NCBI GenBank assembly: GCA_004151065.3
Contig: NWUY0300008291.1
Coordinates: 85,087 to 110,535 of the forward strand
Origin: Larix sibirica
Taxonomy: Eukaryota > Streptophyta > Pinopsida > Pinales > Pinaceae
Length of the DNA: 25,449 nt
Reading direction: 5' to 3'
Shown: in pieces, positions 17,420-25,449 of the stretch
Numbering within the stretch: position 1 is the first letter of the stretch
Layout of the letters: the number at the start of each line of letters is the position of its first letter
The notes under the pieces: generated by a model
The model's database searches: none
Seen by the model: the letters and a program-made list of their open reading frames with translations, nothing else
Told to the model about the DNA's origin: nothing
Translations under genes and position numbers: made by a program

Positions 17420-18206
17420 TCACTTGGTTTAATGGTCTAATCTTAAGTATTATATCCCATTATCATTTGCTTAGAATTCTGGGATTTTATTTGTGGAAGC
17501 TTTGCTCCATTACTTTTCATTGTTGCACACGCTTTTAATGTCACTTTTATTTTTTATAAATCATGGATTAATGAACAAGTGTTTTCATATGGATAGTTAA
17601 CTTGGAGTAATTGGCACATTAACTAAGAATAAAACCACATTCCCACACTTGGAGAAGTGATTTTAGCCACTTCAAAAAGTCTAGTCTAATTAAATTTGGG
17701 TGACACCTTATTTCAAATTTTTTCTTTCAAGAAAGGCTTCATTCATATCCAAACTTCTAGATCTCTAATAATGATAACTTCTTGTATATTGCAATAACAC
17801 TTGGTGAATGATTTATTGTATCTCGTGGCAATGAAATTAATTGTTTAAGCACTTTTACTTTTCAAGTCTTATGACCCATTGCTTTCTTTCATTCATTATT
17901 GTTATTGCAAATGTTCATGATTTGTTATATTTTACATCATTGAGCAATCTTTTAAGTGTTTAATCTATTGGTCATTTCAAATCTAAAGTTGTTGAACACT
18001 TACTTGGAAAATTAACTTAAGAATACACATTTCACATCTTAAATAAGTTGGTTTATTCCCTTAGCTATCCTCAAATCCTAGATCCAATCAACCCATAGGG
18101 AAGCTTCCCTTGGCCTTGAGAGCTAGCTTGAAAGAGGGAAGTTTTGCACTTGATAGCAGTAGTGGATTGGGAATCTTCCACTTAGGTGCTAAATCGAGTT
18201 GTAACA
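17420..18206. mobile_element. Second copy: right end of the 3.7 kb nested element
   Basis: Equals 10899-11685, ending in GAGTTGTAACA. The left 2.9 kb of the element is missing because the copy starts at the N. Confidence 0.7.
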
Positions 18207-18216
18207 TACACCAACA
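18207..18216 (-). repeat. Second copy: first ten bases of the copia 5' LTR
   Basis: Minus strand TGTTGGTGTA, equal to 11686-11695, followed by the tataa duplication at 18217-18221. Confidence 0.65.
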
Positions 18217-18221
18217 TATAA

Positions 18222-18722
18222 GACCCCCACCTTGAGTTTCATTAGGTCATATGTAATTCCATGGAGAGACAAGCAGTGTTCCATTAAGTTAACCCACCAA
18301 ACTGGATTGAAACCATCAAACTTGTTCATGACAACTTTGGAAATCAATGTCACAGATTGTTATCTTGAAAGGGTGGTCTATTGTTTTGATGAATATGAAA
18401 GGGTATCTCTAGGCAATATCCTCCTCGATTGGAAGAGTTACCCCCTTCAAACTGTTGTGGCGTCTCTAACAAAATTCCTTATCCCTTGCAAATTTCCTCA
18501 ATTTGTTTTTTTATCCTTCCAAAAGCATCTTCGAATGCATTAATGTTAGATTAGAGGGAAGCAACCTTAGTGTTCATACCTTTTAACTTTTTGATATCAA
18601 AGATTAGTTGTTCTACCAAGTTTTCCAAATTAAGGACCTGAAAATCTTGATCATGTGCTCGAGAAATCTAAGTGGACGCTATAGGTCTTGGGATTCACCC
18701 CAAAAAAGGCTACATTACCCAT
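18222..18722 (-). pseudogene. gag: Second copy: Ty3/gypsy gag, N-terminal half
   Basis: Equals 11701-12201. It contains the same KFDGFNP and DLMKLKVGVLY motifs and the same frameshifts. Confidence 0.72.
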
Positions 18723-18843
18723 TTTGCAATGGTTAGGGTTTGCAAGGTCCCGAGGACAAAGGAGTGTCAAGTGTTACAACTCTTTTATATACATGCGAGT
18801 TGCCAACAATAGTAGTTGGGCCAATCTCTCAAGGCTCTAACCA

Positions 18844-19094
18844 TGGGGTATGGACCATGGTTTTAGTCGTATTACTCAATTCCCAAATATTAGAGAGTGA
18901 TCTCTACGAGTGTTGTTCTCAGTGTACTATCACAGCAAGAGGGCCAATTGTCTTATACAAGGTTGGTTTCAAGTGCACCTAGGGGAATCTATATATACCC
19001 AAGGGTACATCAAAGTGAGATTCTATATATAGGGGTTGCATGATGTAGTACTACTGACAAAGGTTACAAGGGTTCCCAACAAGGTGACTCCACA
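18844..19094 (-). repeat. Second copy: probable gypsy 5' LTR
   Basis: Equals 12323-12573, with the PBS-like site at 18833-18843. Confidence 0.38.
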
Positions 19095-19678
19095 TGTATT
19101 TTTTATATTCTTCCCAACCATAGGTTTTACCCATTGAACGACATATCTCTATGTTATTTAAAGAAATCAAAACATGTAAATAGCCTAAAAAAAGAATTTT
19201 ATATAACCTTAGGAAAAAATAGTTTACTCTTAATGGAGGTTCTTTGTGCAGTTAGGGTTTTCAAGAGGCAAATTTGAAATGAGCATACCTCTCTCAATTT
19301 CATTTGGAATCTCTGTGATGAACTCAATTATGAATTACCCTTTCATTCTACATTTACTAGTTCCTACATGGTAGAAATATGGGCACTTTGTCAAAAGGTA
19401 TATGCTTTGCAAGTTTCTTAGTCATCACTAAAAAAAAAAACCAACATAACTGATTTGAAATCAACGAGGTCTTCAGATTCTAGATTCCATATGTGATGTT
19501 TTTTTCTTTCTTTCTTTTACTTGGGTATTTTTTCGAGAGGAACTTAGATATGCAACTAGTTTATTCAATATGTGTATAAAAAGTTTTACAAATTGATATG
19601 AATTTCACCACCTTATCTTTCCTTTTGAAAAATTTGTAGAGAGACAGAAAATCATTCTTCCCCTTCTTGCCCAAGAAA

Positions 19679-20131
19679 GAGCTTCGATACTACTTGTAAC
19701 CCTTAAACTCGAATAAAACACAAGATATTGATAGAAATGCAAATGTATAAGAAAAAATGCAAGATACAATGTGTGAAAGGTAACCCTTTAGTTGATGATT
19801 TCCAAAAGAGAGAGCAATGTTCACTAGACTCTTTAGGTAGGGGAGCCTTTCATTGAGCAAAGCTCCAATTACAACAACAATGCTTTACACACATTCCATA
19901 TCCTCCTAGCTCTAGAAATATATTCTCAATAGCAAAAGTTTAACTACCCATGGTCCCATCATTAATGAGCACCAACTTCCTAATGGGACTTGATTGACAA
20001 AGAGGACCCTTTTACATTAAATAACTATCCACTGACTATCTCTAGGCCTTGTTCAAAGAAGATGGCCACATACATTACTTGACTAAATCCTAAGTATCCT
20101 AAACTAGTGAGGCTAGGGTAGGACCCTAACA
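19679..20131 (-). mobile_element. Second copy: 437-bp LTR with primer-binding site
   Basis: Equals 13158-13610; LTR 19695-20131, PBS 19679-19694. Confidence 0.48.
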
Positions 20132-20761
20132 ACTTCGGTGTGTAAATCCTCGGGTTGATGCATGTGATAGCATCCTCCCTCACTCCAGTATTGACAATGT
20201 TGATGTGTTAATGTCATTGTTGGGTGCATTTGTGTGTGTTGCAAATAACCTTGCATACATAAAAACTATGAGAGATAGTCCCAGATACAAACAACCATGA
20301 GAAGGCCTGTGAAGCAAAAATGGTTTATAAGGCATCATTTCCCCGCAAAGATTCGCTAATCAAAGGGTGGTTTTTTGGGTGCAACTCCCTGGGTTGATTT
20401 CACGACATACTCCCTGCTCCAGTATTAACATCATCAGCAATTTTGGTTTCCCGCCTTATGAGACATCTCACTCCTCTAAATTGTGTGTGTACATTGACAT
20501 CGTTGTTGGGTGTATGTTGTGAGTAATCCTACATGCATACCAATCGTGAGATGATATGATTTGTATAACACTACTTGCATTGATTTTTTTTGTTAGTTTG
20601 AAATATGGCTTTGGGGTGCAAGTCCCATGTTTAGTGTGATAGCATCGTCCCTCACTCTAATACTAACATTGGTAAGTAGTTTTAATGCCATGTCTTGTGG
20701 ACCATCTCAACTTATGATTGATAGCTATGTGATGTTATATCATATATTATTATGACGACAC
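20132..20761. repeat. Second copy: 240-bp degenerate tandem repeat
   Basis: Equals 13611-14240. Confidence 0.58.
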
Positions 20762-21657
20762 ACCCTTGTGTTGGGATTTCATTCCACGTTAATAATCTTA
20801 TTCTTCAATTAACCTTTGGACCCTTAACCATTTTTGTGCATCCATGTTCAAACCTCAAGCAATTCCTTCAATGGACAAAACAAAAAACAAAGCTTGCATG
20901 GAAAGAGGAGTCATTTGTCAAGATTTAGAACTCAAAGGAAGGAGGAGAGTATTAATGTGGAAAAAAAAATCACAATCATGGGATATGTTGACATGGACAT
21001 TATATATATAACACACACAAGCCAAAGAGAGGCCCAAGGCATGGTATGAAAATTGTTAATGATGTTAATATCGAAGTGAGAGACAATGATATCATATGAT
21101 CACCCTAGGAACTTACACGCTAATTTCTGAATTTGGAAAAAAAATTAGTAGAAGTATAGAAAGATGCCATGTAACTACACATCTCAACATAACTTTGTTT
21201 AAACTTTAGTATCATAATGACAATATTTTTCATTTGAGGGCAATTGATCATCTCTTTAGCACCGCCATTTTCCATAACCTCGTGCATTATATCCCTATGG
21301 TATTTTTTGTTGACATTCATTCCATCCTATGTGCTTATAGATTTATTTGTTTCAACTCATTCTTTACTAAAGCCATTACACTATAAGGACGTGGATAAAA
21401 AGACAATGCACTATGTAAGGGAGAAAGAAGGGTAAATATGTTTGCACACACAAACAACAACCCTAAACCTTTTGCATCCAAACCAAGTACATAACTAGAT
21501 CCAAATTAACATCCGACAACATTTTGAGGGCAACAAATACATTACATTTAGTCCACTATTTGCACATTTGTGCTTGTTTTTTGACCTTCACCACCAACGA
21601 ATAAATCATCACGGGTTGTTTGATTTTCCCATTTTCTTTTGTATTCCTGAAGGAAAG

Positions 21658-22026
21658 GCTAGCAAAGGACCACATTAATTGCCAATTTATTAAGCAACAA
21701 TAAGGATGCAAAAACTCAAAATACAAATATCAATGCTTTCTATTCTTCTCAATAAATAATAGATCCAAGTTTGAGATAGATCTATTTTTGTTTATTTAAT
21801 ATTGTTGTTGTTTAGATATATGAATACATATTTAAACACGCTTAACATAGGTTTTCGTTAAGCCCAAATTTACTAAGCAAAAAGAAGGATAAAAAACTCA
21901 AAATACAAACCTCAATGCATCTTTATTCCTCTCATTGAATAATAGATCCAAGTTTGAGATGGATCTATGTCACTTTATTTAATATTGTTCTTGATTAAAG
22001 ATGTATTCCTTGATACGAAACTAGCA
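21658..22026. repeat. Second copy: 178-bp tandem repeat, units 1 and 2
   Basis: Equals 15137-15505. Confidence 0.68.
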
Positions 22027-23347
22027 TTTTTTTTTGTAAGTTAGGTTATTATATTATAGTATAGAAAAAAGTACAGGTACAGAGTTTTCATGGCCTTGGG
22101 CAAAACAACCTAGTCCACTATGTAAGCAAGAACCATTTACAATCCAAATACAACTTTGCCAAGCTTAACTAAAATTTATGCTCCAAAGATAAAATCTAAA
22201 ACTGGCTCCAACTAGACTAAAAAAATCCATGACTGAACTGGGTGTTTCTACATTCATCTTCCAAATCACTTTTCCTAGACTAAAAAGAATTGCTTGCATA
22301 CATAAAGCAAATTCTTGAATACAAATCAAATGATTGTAGGACATTGAAGCTGAGACTGTAATCTTCAAAATCAGATAATAGTAGTTGTGTATCCGACTAC
22401 AAAACCAACATAAAGACATATAATCGATACTAGACCGATACAAAATTGACTGAAAAAACCAATGAGACACATAGAATAACTTTAAAAGATAATTGAGAAA
22501 CAGACCAATCAATAACAAAGACACCTGGCATGCTAACCATGGGCTTACTTCTGGGAATTGCGTGTTTAGGCACCGATGACGTGGAGGAGGCTCTAGATAC
22601 TCATCCTTTATTCTTCTTAATTATCAACCTCTTCAATTCAGTGAGTTCCCCCCTCCTCTTTTGCATCCCGCTTCCAAGGATCTGCCCTTTCATTCACAAT
22701 AATATTTTGCCCAGGAATGATTTGCTCGTAGGTTGGAGGAGCATATGGGAACTAGAGGAGAGGGATATGCAATCCCTCTACAATTTCGACCACCCAGTCC
22801 ATAACACCCTTTATCTGGAGAGTGAGAGTGTGGGTTTTTTCTTTCAGCACCTCGCCAAAATTGTTTGCATCATTTTAATGTTGAGCAATACATCCACTAG
22901 GTTGGTCACATGGTCCGACATCGCCCCTTCCTCCATCACTATACGAGCATGCTAATATCCTCCACGACAGCTTGAATCTTGAAGCCTCTCTCCGACCATC
23001 GTGACACTGTAGAAACTGTGGCTATAGAATGAAAGACCGCCTCCTTTGCAACACTGGAATAATAACTCAACAACTATCTTCATCATCGAGTGGGAGGAGG
23101 AACAATACAACGGAATGGAAATGATAAATTCGCCGCACCGATTAACAATCCTATAAAACCAACCTTCATTGACATTCTTGCATCCCATCGCCATTATTGC
23201 AACCAGGTTGGCGAGCATGTGAAACACACATTCGAACTGACAGAGATGAATGGGTGTAAATGCCTCTCTCCTTGGGTTGATCTCCCATCACATCAATCTC
23301 ATCACCATTAAAACAAGTCCTCTCGCATTAACACTCCATCTAAGGAC
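22027..23347 (-). mobile_element. Second copy: poly(A)-tailed retro-insertion
   Basis: Equals 15506-16826. Both base differences between the two copies fall in this block (22682 and 22776). Confidence 0.58.
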
Positions 23348-23361
23348 ATATGAGACTAGCA

Positions 23362-23531
23362 TAAGTCCATATTAGCCCCAAATTTATTAAGCAACAAGAC
23401 ATATACAAATATCAAAATATAAACCTCAATGTTTTGTATTCCTCTCGATGAATATTGGATCCATGTTTGAAATGGATCGATGTTAGTTTATATAATATTA
23501 CACTTGTTTAAATATATTATGTATTAGTTAT
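23362..23531. repeat. Second copy: 178-bp tandem repeat, unit 3
   Basis: Equals 16841-17010. Confidence 0.68.
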
Positions 23532-23940
23532 TTTTTATAATATTGTGGTAATTAATATCTTTTTAACATTATAGTGTAAAGGATTGGACAAACAGAAAGT
23601 GTTAAAAATTTCGCTCCCAAACTACATTACAAAGCACCTCACTTCTCTCAATATGATTATAGCTTATTTGAAATTATATTTTCATCTATTTTTTCTTATA
23701 TGTATGCATGTTATTAAAGAAAAATTAATGAATTGAACTTGATTGTAGGGAAGGCTTACTAAGGTTTTGTTACACTTTATTAGTCTTCGCGAAACAAGTA
23801 TCTATACTTTTGACTTTGTCGACATTTTTCATATTAATTGTTTTTTTTTCAATAAGTTTTATAATGTTGTTTGGAAATTATGTATCAATTGATTTATTTT
23901 ATTTGTATCCCTGCCAAGGTAGGGATATACTTTTCGTTGG

Positions 23941-24860
23941 GAAGGCAATTTTCTTTGACTTACATTAATTTGATTGTTAAGACACACATATTTACAAAGT
24001 TTTATAATGTTATACATAATTTTAATATTAAACTTAATATTTCTAAAAATTAAAATAAATTTAGGAATTTTTAAATTACATTAATCTAATTTTATGATTG
24101 GTCAATTACACTCCAATGGGACATGAATCCCTGTGGAAGTTATTTTAATTATTAAAATTTAAAAATAAATGAAAATTCTTTATAATTTTATTTTTTTTAA
24201 AGTGCCACATGTTATCTAGTACGCATGCCACCAGGTACATAACCATGATTGAAGTCAATGAAGAACCATGCTTGAGGTCACTGTTAGAATGAGACAAAGA
24301 TTTATATGATGGTATTTCACATCGTTGGTTTAAGAAAATGCCTGGATTAAGAATTGGTTGTAAAAGTTGACAACCTTTTATTCTTTCGGTGCATGTAGTA
24401 ATGAAGAACGATAACAAACCAAACGTACAAAATTGAGGCTATGAGGCCGTAATTTATGTTTTCTCCAACGACTGAGAGATGCCTTCTGCCCTTTCGTTTA
24501 ATTTGAAATGTAGCATAGAGGAGATAGAAGTTAATTAGAAGGCTACGTGATTCTGCACTTTGCATAACAGCAGAAAACTAACATACAAACATTATTCAAG
24601 AAACAAAGACGAAAAACATAAACCTTGCGAGGATTCACAAAAATATCGATTATTTGAATAAAGATATCTCAACATTTAATCCCATTTACTATATTTACCA
24701 TTGACACTATCCACAAAACACTAAGATAATTTACCACACACCACTATCAAACATGGATTTTCTTAAACACAATTCAAAAAATCAGCTCTTATTATAAATT
24801 TATGAGCATCGAGAAAACATAACCAATCGACACCAAAACTTACTCAACCTTTCTTGGAAC
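23941..24860. other. Unique AT-rich DNA to the right of the duplicated block
   Basis: The sequence continues from the second copy without a break. Two minus-strand frames (24417-24145 and 24565-24347, 90 and 72 codons) show no known motif. A minus-strand stretch TCGCAAGGTTTATG near 24630 resembles an exon end with a splice donor, but nothing else supports a gene. Confidence 0.35.
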
Positions 24861-25086
24861 GCCTTAAAGACTGGCTATAATTCAATGTTGAAGACGATAA
24901 ATATTCGAAACGCTCATAGAGACAGCCAAAATCACTCCCTCGTAAGCTTCCATTATCCGTGTACTGCTTTATAGATGCCGATTCATGGTTGCAATGTCCA
25001 CCGCAAAGATATTTACTGTCTGGTGTCCCACCCCTCCACGTTCTTTATTATGTTGCTCCATCAAAGCTATGGCATTTATGACCTAA
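24861..25086 (-). pseudogene. Short unrecognised coding-like trace
   Basis: In one minus-strand frame: VINAIALMEQHNKERGGVGH and QTVNIFAVDIATMNRHL, one stop, then SSTRIMEAYEGVILAVSMS and VSNIYRLQH before another stop. Sixty-odd residues with balanced composition and GC above the surroundings suggest an old exon or retrocopy piece. I cannot assign a family. Confidence 0.25.
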
Positions 25087-25184
25087 AGTGGAGTGGAGCC
25101 TTGTGAGTTAGTGCCTCAATGCACGCCGGGGTGCTAAATCATAAGGCTCTACTCTTCATATTTACCAGAATAGACTTGGGGCGC

Positions 25185-25449
25185 TTTATTTTTATTTTTT
25201 TTGTAAGCTGCAAATTTCTATTATATAATGAAAGTCAAAATTACATAACACAGAGCTGGTAATGGTGGTCTGAGAGTGCCAAACCACCATCCCAAGAAAT
25301 CAAAAGGATCAAAATGGGTATAACTGAGGTTTCCAACCTTCCGGTAAGTACAAAAAAGTCATTATGTTCAGGTGAAAACCTATGGCTATGAAAGCCCATA
25401 TGGAAACTATTGGAGTATACAACAAAAGTGATCAAACTAAGACAAAAAA
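25185..25449 (-). mobile_element. LINE-like 3' end with poly(A) tail, running off the window
   Basis: In minus sense the sequence ends ...TATATAATAGAAATTTGCAG then CTTAC and an A-rich tail (25202-25185, AAAAAAAATAAAAATAAA). Upstream is a G/T-rich stretch (GGGATGGTGGTTTGGC), as in many plant L1-type LINE 3' UTRs. The 64-codon frame 25435-25241 shows no RT motif, as expected for a 3' UTR. The rest of the element and any target duplication would lie beyond 25449. A retrocopied mRNA tail is the alternative. Confidence 0.42.

Larger units (their letters stand above)
17420..23940. repeat. Second copy of the 6,521-base unit (first copy 10899-17419)
   Basis: Offset is constant at 6,521 with no indels, even in homopolymers such as A11 and T9. 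Two substitutions were found by eye: T at 16161 versus C at 22682, and A at 16255 versus C at 22776. The unit starts in the middle of the 3.7 kb nested element, with no repeat or target duplication at the edge, and the join carries an N. This fits two overlapping contigs or haplotypes set end to end. Homologous features below are given with this caution. Confidence 0.92.

Noticed and set aside
10899-23940. A genuine recent tandem duplication
   Set aside because: The N at the join, the arbitrary edges and near-identity including homopolymers fit an assembly overlap better. It cannot be excluded without reads.
1-25449. CRISPR array, tRNA or rRNA genes, bacterial-type operons
   Set aside because: No regularly spaced identical short repeats, no cloverleaf or rRNA sequence seen, and the elements are eukaryotic plant retroelements.

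Overview
This window reads as nuclear DNA of a land plant, probably a seed plant with a large, repeat-rich genome. A gymnosperm is my guess from the look of the Ty3/gypsy sequences, but I could not test it. The DNA is AT-rich, almost all coding traces are broken, and Ty3/gypsy, Ty1/copia and LINE-like retroelement debris fills it. The only convincing host gene is at the left edge: the minus strand of bases 33-1 starts a protein MCGILALFGSL, the class II glutaminase start typical of plant asparagine synthetase. The rest of that gene lies outside the window, so the first few hundred bases are its leader and promoter side.

The left half is a nested retroelement. An old Ty3/gypsy element on the minus strand is split into two parts. 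The gag N-terminal half is at about 12201-11701. The rest of gag, protease, RT, RNase H and the start of integrase run from 4575 to about 1680. The split is a 7.1 kb insertion (4576-11695) flanked by a perfect 5-bp duplication TATAA, and the gag frame resumes exactly across it. The inserted element is Ty1/copia (minus strand, LTRs 4576-5329 and 7131-7958 plus 11686-11695) with an internally deleted polyprotein. Its 5' LTR was in turn split by a 3.7 kb element (7964-11685) of unknown family with TGTTAC...GTAACA ends and a 5-bp duplication carrying one mismatch. The gypsy integrase is cut short near 1.66 kb, where another LTR end and primer-binding site appear.

Upstream (minus sense) of the gypsy gag are a probable gypsy 5' LTR, a second LTR with its own primer-binding site (13174-13610), a degenerate 240-bp tandem repeat (13611-14240) and a degenerate 178-bp tandem repeat (15137-17010). 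The 178-bp array is interrupted by a 1.3 kb poly(A)-tailed retro-insertion with a 14-bp target duplication. That insertion carries a coding-like trace I do not recognise.

Bases 10899-17418 are repeated almost perfectly at 17420-23939 (I see two base differences), and a single N sits exactly at the join. This looks like two overlapping contigs placed end to end rather than a real tandem duplication. Everything in the second copy is therefore probably the same locus seen twice. After 23940 the sequence is unique and AT-rich, with a short unrecognised coding trace and a LINE-like tail running off the right edge.

I find no RNA gene, CRISPR array or gene cluster. The interest lies in the layered insertion history and in the two unidentified mobile sequences.
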